A stretch of 64,000 nucleotides of DNA from Aquimarina aquimarini. Its GTDB lineage: Bacteria; Bacteroidota; Bacteroidia; Flavobacteriales; Flavobacteriaceae. Made by a program: the position numbers and the translations under genes. The stretch spans positions 1 through 64,000 of the forward strand of contig NZ_OMKE01000012.1 of assembly GCF_900299535.1 (NCBI RefSeq), given 5' to 3'. The notes below the pieces were generated by a model, which worked only from the letters and a program-made list of their open reading frames with translations, was not told where the DNA came from and did not search any database. Position 1 is the first letter of the stretch, and each line of letters starts with the position of its first letter. This document shows, piece after piece, positions 8,481 to 17,183 of this stretch.

Positions 8481-9215
8481 ATGAATTATAGAATAGTTGG
8501 TTATATATTTTTTTTGATATGTTGTTGTGTAGGATGCCAAAGTATCAAGGTTGACAAAAGTAAAATGCATACTGCGGTAAAGAACCCTATTGCTCCTGGA
8601 TTAATCGGGGTGCAAAAAAATGGAATATACAGCTCTGAATTTCAGGTTTCTGCAATACCCGAGTATAAAAGGCGTATTAGAGTGAATGCTACAAGAGTTG
8701 ATTTTAGTCAAACCACATTTAATGCATACCTGAACGTTTCAAAAGATAATAAGCAACAAATAAAATACGTGGATTCTCTTGAGAGCAAACCTCGTTTTAT
8801 GACATTTGAGTTATTGGATAGGGTTACGATACTTGGTGAACTTCAAAAAGAATATAATATAGAAGCTCTAGCATATATAAAAAATCAAAAAGTAGCTAGT
8901 ATAGTAACCTCGATATCATTGGCAATGCCTGAATCACTTATGCAGGAAATAGAGCAGGCGGAGGCAATTTTTATAGGTAGTGGTGCTTATAAGCAGTATG
9001 AATTGTCGTTGATAAAAGATGGAAGAAAGTATAAGGCAATTGATTTTTCTAATACCACAATCTTTGCTTATGGATTGTCATTTTTTTGCTGGGGTGAAAA
9101 TGATAGGAAACAAATAATGCTGGCAGATATTATTGAAGAAAAATCGTCATGCCCCAAAAATGCATATAGAGATGCAGAAAAGGCAACAGCAAAAATGAAT
9201 TATTTTAAACTTTGA
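8481..9215 (+). CDS. Operon lipoprotein of unknown function
   Basis: A 244-residue lipoprotein: signal sequence ending ICCCVGC with the lipidated Cys at 19. The remainder is a soluble mixed alpha/beta domain without a motif I recognise, containing two further Cys (WGENDRK and KSSCPKN regions). It sits inside the secretion operon between GspM- and GspC-like genes. That position suggests an envelope partner, perhaps a pilotin-like factor for the secretin, but no sequence motif shows this. Confidence 0.6.
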   Translation: MNYRIVGYIFFLICCCVGCQSIKVDKSKMHTAVKNPIAPGLIGVQKNGIYSSEFQVSAIPEYKRRIRVNATRVDFSQTTFNAYLNVSKDNKQQIKYVDSLESKPRFMTFELLDRVTILGELQKEYNIEALAYIKNQKVASIVTSISLAMPESLMQEIEQAEAIFIGSGAYKQYELSLIKDGRKYKAIDFSNTTIFAYGLSFFCWGENDRKQIMLADIIEEKSSCPKNAYRDAEKATAKMNYFKL

Positions 9216-9217
9216 TT

Positions 9218-10147
9218 ATGAAAAAAGTAGTTTTGTATATCCCTATATGTCTCTTAGCTATTTTTAGTTGTGAAGAGGTGCTTTTTGAAGAAGATTTATC
9301 TGATAAAGAAATCGTGCTGATTGCTCCCTCTGATAAAACTACAGTAGAGAATACCTCAGTAACTTTCAGTTGGGAGGCAGTAGATCAAGCAACAGAATAT
9401 CACCTTCAGTTGGCGCAACCTAATTTTGAGAATGCAACTCAAATACTGATGGATACAACCGTTGCATCAACCAGTTTTAATACAACTTTGGTTAAAAACG
9501 AGTATGAATGGAGAGTAAGGGCAGAGAATTCGGGTTCGGCTACACCATATGCTAATGCTGAATTTAAAATAGTTGAAAGTGAGGACTTCTCGGCAAGAGA
9601 AGTATTGTTGATTGCACCTCAAAATAATGGAATTGTCAATGCCACTACCTCAAGTTTGCAATGGCAAGCAGTGGCAGATGCTACTTTATATAGAGTGCAA
9701 TTACTCAACTCAAGTACTGAAGTAATTAGTGAGCAAACAACTACAGAAACAGCAGTAACGATTACTTTTCCTGAAGGAACCACTACATGGCAAGTACGAG
9801 CAGAAAACAATACTCAAAGCACACTCTTTACTACTAGAACATTGACAGTAGATAGCCAGAATCCCAAAAAACCTGTACCTACGGCGCCTGTAAATGATGC
9901 TTCTCAAACAGCAACAACGGTTGCATTTGCTTGGACAAGAGAAGAAGTACAAGGAACGGCAGAGTTTGATAGTATTTATATCTATAAAGATGAACAATTG
10001 ACACAATTGGCACACAAAAACAAAGTAACCTCACCTACAGATATTGAATTGGAAGCGAGTACAGTATATTATTGGTTTCTAAAAGGATTTGATGAGGCTG
10101 GTAATCAAAGTGAATCTAGTACCACCTCAAAATTTACAATAAATTAA
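9218..10147 (+). CDS. Lipoprotein with three Ig/FN3-like domains
   Basis: The ATG at 9218 is preferred to the TTG two codons upstream. The N-terminus ends LLAIFSC (lipobox). Three repeats of about 90 residues follow, each beginning with a variant of IVLIAPSDKTTVENTSVTFSWEAV and carrying WEAVDQATEYHLQLA-type strands; this is a fibronectin type III / Ig-like beta-sandwich pattern. It is likely anchored in the outer membrane. Such a multi-domain adhesion-like lipoprotein is not a standard type II secretion component. It may scaffold the machine or bind carbohydrate or peptidoglycan. Confidence 0.65.
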   Translation: MKKVVLYIPICLLAIFSCEEVLFEEDLSDKEIVLIAPSDKTTVENTSVTFSWEAVDQATEYHLQLAQPNFENATQILMDTTVASTSFNTTLVKNEYEWRVRAENSGSATPYANAEFKIVESEDFSAREVLLIAPQNNGIVNATTSSLQWQAVADATLYRVQLLNSSTEVISEQTTTETAVTITFPEGTTTWQVRAENNTQSTLFTTRTLTVDSQNPKKPVPTAPVNDASQTATTVAFAWTREEVQGTAEFDSIYIYKDEQLTQLAHKNKVTSPTDIELEASTVYYWFLKGFDEAGNQSESSTTSKFTIN

Positions 10148-10154
10148 ATAACAT

Positions 10155-10625
10155 ATGCTAAAAGGTAAAAAAGGATTATATGTTTTATTACCATTAGTGG
10201 CATTTATTTGGGGAGCAATTGTTTTTCAGGTAATAGGTGCTTTTTCTGATGAAGGTCCAGTTGTTGTGGGAACAGAAGAAGTATCAGTAGCTCCAATTGA
10301 AACAAAGCAACGAGAACGTTTTAAATTGGGTGTGGTAGAACGAGACCCTTTTTTAGGGACATTGTATAAACCTAAGAAGAAGAAAATAAGTAAAGTAAAA
10401 GTAAAGGCAAAAAAAACAGTTCTGGTATGGCCATCTATTCAATATAAAGGAGTGGTTTCTGGACAAGGTAATGCAAATGCGATTTATCTTATTGAAATCA
10501 ATAATACAGATCAACTTGTTAAATTACGGCAAACAGTTTCTGAAGTAACGTTGGTAAAAGCTTTTTCGGGTTCTGTGCGACTACGGTATAAAGGAAAAAC
10601 AAAGGATTTTAAAATAGCGAATTGA
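10155..10625 (+). CDS. GspC / PilP-like periplasmic connector
   Basis: A 156-residue protein with one N-terminal membrane helix (LYVLLPLVAFIWGAIVFQVI). A linker carrying the motif VVERDPFLGTLY follows, typical of the start of the homology region of GspC and of PilP, which binds the secretin N0 domain. After a Lys-rich linker comes a small beta-domain (IQYKGVVSG...). The next reading frame starts inside its stop codon. Confidence 0.65.
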   Translation: MLKGKKGLYVLLPLVAFIWGAIVFQVIGAFSDEGPVVVGTEEVSVAPIETKQRERFKLGVVERDPFLGTLYKPKKKKISKVKVKAKKTVLVWPSIQYKGVVSGQGNANAIYLIEINNTDQLVKLRQTVSEVTLVKAFSGSVRLRYKGKTKDFKIAN

Positions 10626-11893
10626 TTTTTTTTTCAAAAATAAAAGCACAGGCTATGCAATTTGCTATACTCATTTCAGTATTGGTAGCAGTATTGCTGA
10701 GTGCTTTTTTGTTGCTTACCCACGTACATTCTTTTTTTAGAATCAAATCTCAGGAAGTAGTAGTAGCCTTTGATCAAGCAAATAGGCAGTTGTTTGAATC
10801 ATTAGAACAAAATAAAATAACAAAAGATACTATCGTTTCTATAGTCGATGTTAAAACTAGTAAGCAATTCGCAAATTATCATGGAGTTTGGCAAAAACGA
10901 TATACAGAAGTAGATGTACATAATCAAAAAGCTGTAAGAATTGCATACACAGGAGCAGAGCGATCAGAGAATACACCAAATCTGTATATTGAAGATAGAA
11001 ATTCACCTATTGTAGTGGTGGGAGCAACCAGACTAGAAGGTAAAAGTTATATTCCTAAGCAAGGGATCAAGGCTGGGAATATTTCTGGAAAATATTATCA
11101 AGGTAATGCCCTGTATTATGGTCGTGTTTTGGAAAGTAAAACATCTCTACCTGAAATGAATCCCGAATGGATTAGATATTTAGAGAATATTATACAAGGC
11201 GATCTTCTTAATCAAGGAGAGGTGATCGTACTAGAGAAAGAGCTTAAGAATACATTTTATAACCCTCTTCAAGTAATTTATGATAGAGGTTCTATTTTTT
11301 TGGATGATGAAAAAATAACAGGGAATATTGTTATTCAATCAGGAACTAAAATTATTGTTGGGTCTGGAGCAAAACTGACAGATGTTGTTTTGATAGCTCC
11401 AGAAATAATAATAAAAACAGGAGTTATAGGTAGTTTTCAAAGTATTGCTACCAAAAACATAAAAATCGAAAGAAAATGCTATTTATCATATCCTTCTTCG
11501 GCTATTCTTATTGATAAAAAGATAATAAAAGAAGGTCAGCAAAACAATCAATTTCTATATGCGAAACCTGATTTTGTAATTGATAAAGGAGCAGTTATTG
11601 AAGGTGTCATTGTATATTTAAATAAAAATAAGAGTACAAACAATCGTATTAAAACACATGTAGAGATCGCTTCTAATGCTACCGTTATAGGAGAAGTGTA
11701 TTGCCAAGGTAATGTTGATTTTCAGGGAACGGTATTGGGATCATTATATGCACAACAGTGTATAGCTAGGCAATCAGGATCAGTGTATCTAAATCATATC
11801 TATAATGGCAAAATATTGTTGAACCCTGTTTTGGACTATGCAGGATTACCGTTTGTAAATTCAAAATACAATATTGCAAAATGGTTGTATTAA
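10622..11893 (+). CDS. GspK-like minor pseudopilin with bactofilin-like beta-helix
   Basis: A 423-residue protein. The best start is a TTG at 10622 overlapping the upstream TGA, because it includes the KIKAQA leader that matches the leaders of the other prepilins here; the ATG at 10655 would delete it. The hydrophobic segment MQFAILISVLVAVLLSAFLLL follows, without Glu at +5, as in GspK/PilX-type minor pseudopilins. Residues of about 220-400 form regular short Val/Ile/Gly turns (GNIVIQSGTKIIVGSGAKLTD and later rungs), a bactofilin/polymer-like right-handed beta-helix not seen in classical GspK. Role: pseudopilus tip subunit (inferred). Confidence 0.6.
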   Translation: MIFFSKIKAQAMQFAILISVLVAVLLSAFLLLTHVHSFFRIKSQEVVVAFDQANRQLFESLEQNKITKDTIVSIVDVKTSKQFANYHGVWQKRYTEVDVHNQKAVRIAYTGAERSENTPNLYIEDRNSPIVVVGATRLEGKSYIPKQGIKAGNISGKYYQGNALYYGRVLESKTSLPEMNPEWIRYLENIIQGDLLNQGEVIVLEKELKNTFYNPLQVIYDRGSIFLDDEKITGNIVIQSGTKIIVGSGAKLTDVVLIAPEIIIKTGVIGSFQSIATKNIKIERKCYLSYPSSAILIDKKIIKEGQQNNQFLYAKPDFVIDKGAVIEGVIVYLNKNKSTNNRIKTHVEIASNATVIGEVYCQGNVDFQGTVLGSLYAQQCIARQSGSVYLNHIYNGKILLNPVLDYAGLPFVNSKYNIAKWLY

Positions 11894-12195
11894 AAAAAAT
11901 AAAAGGTGCTACATTGATAGAGGTTCTTACAGCTTCAGTTTTGATCGTTATCGTATTTATGATAGCCAGTTTAAGTTTTAATACAGTATTTAGTAATCAA
12001 ATAAAAAGAGATCGTACTGCAATTGATAATAGAGTGAAGGAGTTGGAGTATCTTTTTATTCATCATAAAATTAAATTGCCTTATACAGAAGATTTTGACG
12101 GTTGGGAGGTTATTATAACTTCAATGTCAAATCATACAGTTTTATTGTATAGTAAAGGAGATGTTGAATTAAAAAAGCGACTGATTGTAAAATGA
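11881..12195 (+). CDS. Minor pseudopilin, GspH/GspI-like
   Basis: A 104-residue protein with leader KIKGA followed by TLIEVLTASVLIVIVFMIAS, a type III prepilin signal with Glu at +4/+5. The short soluble domain has no recognisable family feature. It overlaps both neighbours (13 bp upstream, ATGA downstream), consistent with tight co-expression of the minor pseudopilins. Confidence 0.75.
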   Translation: MVVLKKIKGATLIEVLTASVLIVIVFMIASLSFNTVFSNQIKRDRTAIDNRVKELEYLFIHHKIKLPYTEDFDGWEVIITSMSNHTVLLYSKGDVELKKRLIVK

Positions 12196-12656
12196 TTAAA
12201 ATAAATCAAAAAATCAAGGCTTTTACCCTTACAGAAGTTATGGTAGTGATTGTAATTTCTACTATAGTTGTTGGATTGGCATTTTCAGTATTGAGGATAG
12301 TACAAGAAAGCATGAGCAGTATTGATGAGAACTATGAGTATAAAGAAGAAATGCAATCTTTTGAGGTCGCTTTGACAATAGATTTTAATAGATTGACTTC
12401 TGTAAAATGGAATTCATATGAGAGTACGTTGTCTATGTATTCTCCTATAGAAGAGAAGGAGTATAAGTTCTTTAGCGATAGTATAGTGACAGCTATTCAT
12501 ACGTACCCTTTACAATTAAAAGAAAAAACATTTTACTTTGAGGGGGAGGCTGTAAATTCTGGAGCTATTGATGCGATAAAATTGACTTTTTATAATACTA
12601 GAAAATTACATCGTGTTTTTGTGTTTAAATATAATGACCCTACGATACATTTTTAA
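12192..12656 (+). CDS. Minor pseudopilin, GspJ-like
   Basis: A 154-residue protein. Leader QKIKA is followed by FTLTEVMVVIVISTIVVGLAF, a canonical prepilin cleavage site with Glu at +5. GspJ is suggested by size and by position between another small pseudopilin and gspF, but I and J cannot be separated by sequence here. The start overlaps the previous stop (ATGA). Confidence 0.75.
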   Translation: MIKINQKIKAFTLTEVMVVIVISTIVVGLAFSVLRIVQESMSSIDENYEYKEEMQSFEVALTIDFNRLTSVKWNSYESTLSMYSPIEEKEYKFFSDSIVTAIHTYPLQLKEKTFYFEGEAVNSGAIDAIKLTFYNTRKLHRVFVFKYNDPTIHF

Positions 12657-12659
12657 AAT

Positions 12660-13790
12660 ATGGGAATAAAAATAGAAAAGACCAAAAAACAATACCAAGA
12701 GGAATCTTCTTTTGCTATTTCTGAGATACTAACCAAAGAAATTACACTGTTTGGAAATGCATTTACATCAAAAAAGAAAGAACAATGGTATGCAGAGCTC
12801 AGTGTATTGCTAAAGTCTGGAATTGATCTAAGAAGTGGGTTAGAACTATTGTCTGAGACTCAAAAAAAAGAAAAAGATCAAAAATTGATGGCATCTATGG
12901 TTGCTAAGCTGGTCGCAGGAACTCCTTTTTCTGAAATCTTGAAACAGAATAAAAATTTTACAGACTATGAATATTATGCTATTAAGATTGGAGAGCAAAC
13001 GGGTGAATTGGCAAAAATTACACTAGAGCTTAGTGAGTTTTATAAAAGAAAAAATGAACTGCGTAGAGAGATTGTATCTGCACTTACATACCCTATAATT
13101 GTAATGTGTACTGCTATGATTGTTATTGTTTTTATGCTTCGATATGTAGTGCCAATGTTTGTAGATATTTTTAAGCAAAATAATGTAGAACTTCCTGGTG
13201 TTACCAAAGGGATTATTAATTTTTCTGATTTTATAAGTGATTCTGGTTGGTTGGTGTTTGGATGTTTGTTAATTACTATTGGAGTTTTAATTTTTGTTTC
13301 CAAAAAAAAATGGTTTCGAAAAATATTGGGGAGTATACAGTTGAGGTTGCCGATTCTAGGGAATTATTTTAGAAAAATCTATATGGCACAGTTTACACAA
13401 GCGATTTCTTTGCTTACATCATCAAAAGTTCCTATGGTAGAGAGTATCGATCTGGTAAAAAATATGATTGATTTTTATCCACTTCAAGAGGGATTGCATA
13501 AGACAAAAAATAGCGTTTTGGCAGGAGATACCTTAAGTGTTTCCTTTGCAAAGAGCTCTATATTTGATAAAAAGATGATAGCTATGATTCGGGTAGCAGA
13601 AGAAACGAATCAGACAGAATTTATTTTTCAAAAACTAAATGAGCAATATAATCAACAAGTAAAATATCAGTCTCAAGTAATTTCTAACGTCCTTAATCCT
13701 TTACTCACAATATTTGTAGGAATCATAGTGGGGATCATTCTTATTGCTATGTATTTGCCAATGTTTAGGTTAAGTAGTGTGATAGGATGA
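12660..13790 (+). CDS. gspF: Inner-membrane platform protein GspF/PilC-like
   Basis: A 376-residue polytopic protein with the duplicated T2SSF domain. The first copy is at about 60-185 (YAELSVLLKSGIDLRSGLELL) and the second at about 260-370 (FTQAISLLTSSKVPMVESIDLV). Three hydrophobic helices lie near 140-165, 196-215 and 343-368. It would anchor the GspE ATPase and assemble pseudopilin subunits. It is the last gene of the 13-gene operon. No clear terminator follows before the acyltransferase gene 74 bp downstream. Confidence 0.92.
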   Translation: MGIKIEKTKKQYQEESSFAISEILTKEITLFGNAFTSKKKEQWYAELSVLLKSGIDLRSGLELLSETQKKEKDQKLMASMVAKLVAGTPFSEILKQNKNFTDYEYYAIKIGEQTGELAKITLELSEFYKRKNELRREIVSALTYPIIVMCTAMIVIVFMLRYVVPMFVDIFKQNNVELPGVTKGIINFSDFISDSGWLVFGCLLITIGVLIFVSKKKWFRKILGSIQLRLPILGNYFRKIYMAQFTQAISLLTSSKVPMVESIDLVKNMIDFYPLQEGLHKTKNSVLAGDTLSVSFAKSSIFDKKMIAMIRVAEETNQTEFIFQKLNEQYNQQVKYQSQVISNVLNPLLTIFVGIIVGIILIAMYLPMFRLSSVIG

Positions 13791-13864
13791 GAATAGAAGG
13801 TTGTTTCATGAGGATTATATGCATTTAATTTTCTAGATTTAACCTGTATTAAAATATATGGGTT

Positions 13865-14881
13865 TTGAGAGAAAAACAAGTTTGGTTAGATAATGCAAGA
13901 GCTATAACTACGATCGCAGTAATATTTTTACATGTTGCAGCTCCTTTGTTATATGAATATGGTAAGGTATCTAATGAATTATGGTGGGTAGGTAATGTGT
14001 ATGATAGTGCAGTTAGATTTTGTGTTCCGATTTTTTTTATGATTACTGGGGCGCTATTGTTGAGTAAGGATAGTACTTTGTCTGATTTTTTGAGAAAAAG
14101 ATTTCTAAGAATTATACCCCCATTGGTTTTTTGGAGCCTTGTGTATATAGTCTACAATACTTTTATAGTGGATAAAAAAAGTGTTACCCTGTTAGAATTT
14201 GGAGGTAAAATAATAAAAGGTCTTTTTCAAAGAAGTGAATATCATCTTTGGTTTATCTATGTATTACTAGGGCTTTATTTGTGTATTCCAATACTAAGAA
14301 AATGGATTAAAAATGCGTCTAATAAAGAAATACATTACTTTATATTGATTTGGGGAATTACTTTGCTTTATAGGATTCCTGGGATTAGTGATTATTTGCC
14401 AGAGATTACATTGGTAAATTTTTCTGGTTTTATAGGGTATCTGGTATTAGGATACTATCTGGCGAATAAAACAGTACGAAGCAATTACATTCCTGTGATA
14501 TTAGTAGTTATTGGAACATTAATAACCATCTTTGGAACATATTATTTATCATATCAAGAACAAGAGTTTTGTGAATACCTCTACGGTTATTTGACTCCAA
14601 ATGTATTGATGAGTTCAATAGGTGTTTTCTTATTATTTAAAAAATGGTCTATAAAAAATAAGATAGCAATAAAAACAATTACATTTCTTAGTAGTCATAG
14701 TTTTGGGATTTACTTAAGCCATATTCTGGTTTTATCTATACTTGAAAGACAAGGCTTGGATTGGAGTTGGATTCATCCTGCGTTTAGCATTCCATTGTTA
14801 ACAATTGTGAGTTTATTAGTTTCTGGGGGGATTGTTTATCTGCTCAAAAAAAACAAATATGGGCGGTATGTTTCTGGGTAA
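13865..14881 (+). CDS. Acyltransferase family 3 membrane protein (OafA/YrhL-like)
   Basis: A 338-residue integral membrane protein with about ten helices. The N-terminus VWLDNARAITTIAVIFLHVAAP contains the conserved Arg and His of acyltransferase 3 enzymes, which O-acetylate or acylate surface sugars. The start is a TTG at 13865. The nearby ATG at 13858 is in another frame and no later in-frame Met would keep the N-terminal motif. It sits 74 bp after gspF and may be read from the same transcript, but its role is unlikely to be in secretion. Confidence 0.85.
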   Translation: MREKQVWLDNARAITTIAVIFLHVAAPLLYEYGKVSNELWWVGNVYDSAVRFCVPIFFMITGALLLSKDSTLSDFLRKRFLRIIPPLVFWSLVYIVYNTFIVDKKSVTLLEFGGKIIKGLFQRSEYHLWFIYVLLGLYLCIPILRKWIKNASNKEIHYFILIWGITLLYRIPGISDYLPEITLVNFSGFIGYLVLGYYLANKTVRSNYIPVILVVIGTLITIFGTYYLSYQEQEFCEYLYGYLTPNVLMSSIGVFLLFKKWSIKNKIAIKTITFLSSHSFGIYLSHILVLSILERQGLDWSWIHPAFSIPLLTIVSLLVSGGIVYLLKKNKYGRYVSG

Positions 14882-15128
14882 AAAGAGTAAGTGTACTTTG
14901 TGCAACAGAGCTTCGTTATGAAGTTTGGAAGTGTTATATATACAAGTGTTTTAGTCATTTTTGTATAGTACTGCTATGGAGAAATAGAAAAACAGAGCAA
15001 AGCGATTGTATTTGCAGTAGATCCAAGACGTAATAGATTTTTCATTGTATCAAGGGATTAAAATACGGTAAGAACTATTTTGAATTAAAAAAGGGGTGTT
15101 TTAAATTTTAAAAGGTGTATAGTTTAGT

Positions 15129-15136
15129 TATATTTG
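15129..15136 (+). promoter_or_regulatory. -7 promoter element for TerB-like gene
   Basis: TATATTTG fits the Bacteroidota consensus TAnnTTTG. It lies 25 bp before the ATG at 15161. This placement argues against the upstream TTG at 15134, which would fall inside the promoter. Confidence 0.5.
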
Positions 15137-15160
15137 CGGCAAATTAAACCAAAATATAAG

Positions 15161-15592
15161 ATGTCAATATCTGATTTATTTGATAGCGGATTTCAGAAAA
15201 GAAACCAAGATCATTTTGCTGCAATTGTAAAAGTTGCAATGAGCGATAGTGTGATTACTGATGAAGAAAGGGCTTTTCTGGATAGATTAGCCAGAAAACT
15301 TGATATTTCTGAGAATGATTATAAAGAGATTTTAAAAGATTACAATTCTCATTCTATCAATCCTCCGATAAGTTATGAAAGAAGATTAGAACGTTTGTAT
15401 GATCTGTCTAGAATGGTATATGCAGATCATATAAAAGGAGATGATCAAGTAGTTTTATTAGAAAAACTTAGTATAGGTTTAGGTTTTAAACCTGAAAATG
15501 CTAAATATGTAGTAGATAAAGCCTTAAATCTTATTGATAAAGGAGTTGATGGCGATACTTTTGAAGAAGAGATCAAGAATATGAACAGGTAA
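15161..15592 (+). CDS. TerB-like (tellurite resistance-type) helical protein
   Basis: The ATG at 15161 (MSISDLFDSGF) is chosen because a -7 promoter element covers the longer alternative start. The product has 143 residues. The pattern HFAAIVKVAMSDSVITDEERAFLDRLARKLDIS is the first half of the TerB/DjlA helical domain with its Asp/Glu metal-binding positions. The second half (DHIKGDDQVVLLEKLSIGLGF) repeats the pattern. TerB-like domains occur in envelope stress and phage-defence contexts, and no ter genes surround this one. Function unknown. Confidence 0.7.
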   Translation: MSISDLFDSGFQKRNQDHFAAIVKVAMSDSVITDEERAFLDRLARKLDISENDYKEILKDYNSHSINPPISYERRLERLYDLSRMVYADHIKGDDQVVLLEKLSIGLGFKPENAKYVVDKALNLIDKGVDGDTFEEEIKNMNR

Positions 15593-15625
15593 TTTATAGC
15601 TGTTTTGTTTTAAAAACTATAATTT

Positions 15626-15657
15626 AAAAAGGCTGCCTCTATGAGACAGCCTTTTTT
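15626..15657. terminator. Bidirectional terminator between convergent genes
   Basis: AAAAGGCTG-c-CTC-TAT-GAG-a-CAGCCTTTT forms a strong stem with A- and T-runs on its two sides. It covers the stop codon of the minus-strand kinase gene and follows the TerB-like gene, so it can serve both. Confidence 0.8.
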
Positions 15658-17177
15658 GCTATTTGTTTTGTAATCTTATAGATTAGTTCTTCTTGCTCAA
15701 AAGGTTTGGCTATAAAATCATCCATTCCAGATCGTATACATTTATCTCTGGCGACATGGCTAGCTTTTCCAGAGAATCCAATAATAGGTACATCAGAGAT
15801 AAATTTATCTCCATAATTATTACGGATCATGTGAGTTGCTTGATATCCATCAATTTTAGATAGAGTAAGATCCATTAATACGAGGTCATATCGACGGCGC
15901 TCTATGTAATTAATAGCCTCTTCTCCATTGATAGCAATATCAACAAAGAAATTACCTTGAGAGATTAGTACCTTCATGATTAGGTATTGTGTGATCTCTT
16001 CGTCTTCAACAACAAGAATTCTAAACTTGTTTTTTGTTTTAGGTAATTTATATTTTTTCTTTTTTCGTTCTGGAGCAGCTTTTGTAACCTCAAATTTAAA
16101 TGGAAGTTTGATATTGAAGACCGTTCCTTTCTCTAGTTCACTAGTAACTTTTATTTCTCCGTTTAAGAGGTCTACAAGGTTTTTTACAATAGCAAGGCCT
16201 AGTCCAGTTCCAGGAACACGTTTGTTAGCTTCAAAACGAGAAAAACGGTCAAAAAGAAACGGGATGTTTTCTTCCATAATCCCAATTCCTGTGTCTTCAA
16301 TTTTAAAATTAAGGCTTACTTTATTAGTTCGCTGGTAATTTTTTGTTATCGAAAAGATGATTTTTCCTTCTTCGGTAAACTTAAAAGCATTAGTAAGAAT
16401 GTTATTAAGGATTTGATATATCCTTGTTCTATCACCGATAAGGTATTCTTGTACGCCAGAATCTATATTGGTTTCAAAAACAATTTGTTTTTCCTCAGCT
16501 ATTTTAGAGAAGGATTCTCTAAACCCATCAATCAAATTTTGAAAAGCAAAACGTTCTTCTACTATTTTTAATTTTCCAGATTCTATTTTTGAGAGATCGA
16601 TCATATCATCTATTAATGCATTAAGATGAAGGCTTTCTCTTTTTATGATTCTGGCAAGCTCTTCTTGCTCAAAAGTAAGCTTGGTTTTTTCTAGAACTTC
16701 TACAAACCCCAATATGCTAGTTAGAGGAGTTCTTATCTCATGATTAATATTAGCAATAAAACTATTTTTGAACTCTTCTTTTTCTATAAGATATTTATTC
16801 TTGAGTTCTAGTTCTTTTGATAATAAAATCGATTCATTTTTTTGTTGTGCTATTTGATTAAGGTCTTTGTATTTACCTGTATAATCAAAAAGAATAATTA
16901 TGATTTCTTGCTCTTTGAATGTAACGGTGATATCACATATTTTTTCAGACTGATTATCTTCTAGATGAATGCACGGAAAATTTAGTGCCTTTTTATCGAG
17001 ATCATTATCTTCTGCAAAAGAGCGTAGTACCTCAAAAAAAGGATGCGCATCATAGATTGAAGTATCCTTTTGCCAGTTAAAAAGATTTTTATCTGTTTCT
17101 GTAATGATACCATCATAAGAAGCATTAATAATCTGTACTTGAGGATTAAACTGCAAAGGGTTATTCTGATTAGCCAT
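15639..17177 (-). CDS. Hybrid sensor histidine kinase / response regulator
   Basis: A 512-residue soluble protein. The N-terminal 1-100 looks like a PAS-type sensor and is followed by a coiled-coil. HisKA carries H146 in FIANINHEIRTPL. HATPase has the N-box at about 259-263, DTGIG at 295-299 and GTGLGL at 323-328. A receiver domain starts at about 386 (RILVVEDEE) with phospho-acceptor D436 in LVLMDLTL. No transmembrane segment or output domain is present, so it should relay phosphate to another protein. It lies 6 bp after the Ras-like GTPase gene in one operon, suggesting its input is coupled to the GTPase switch (inference). Confidence 0.9.
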   Translation of the reverse strand: MANQNNPLQFNPQVQIINASYDGIITETDKNLFNWQKDTSIYDAHPFFEVLRSFAEDNDLDKKALNFPCIHLEDNQSEKICDITVTFKEQEIIIILFDYTGKYKDLNQIAQQKNESILLSKELELKNKYLIEKEEFKNSFIANINHEIRTPLTSILGFVEVLEKTKLTFEQEELARIIKRESLHLNALIDDMIDLSKIESGKLKIVEERFAFQNLIDGFRESFSKIAEEKQIVFETNIDSGVQEYLIGDRTRIYQILNNILTNAFKFTEEGKIIFSITKNYQRTNKVSLNFKIEDTGIGIMEENIPFLFDRFSRFEANKRVPGTGLGLAIVKNLVDLLNGEIKVTSELEKGTVFNIKLPFKFEVTKAAPERKKKKYKLPKTKNKFRILVVEDEEITQYLIMKVLISQGNFFVDIAINGEEAINYIERRRYDLVLMDLTLSKIDGYQATHMIRNNYGDKFISDVPIIGFSGKASHVARDKCIRSGMDDFIAKPFEQEELIYKITKQIAKKAVS

Positions 17178-17183
17178 ACTCTT

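Noticed and set aside
13858-13867. ATG start for the acyltransferase at 13858
   Set aside because: It is in a different frame from the conserved N-terminal motif; the TTG at 13865 fits the reading frame.
15629-15657. Riboswitch-like structure at the end of the kinase gene
   Set aside because: A simple stem with A/T-runs between convergent genes is fully explained as a bidirectional terminator.
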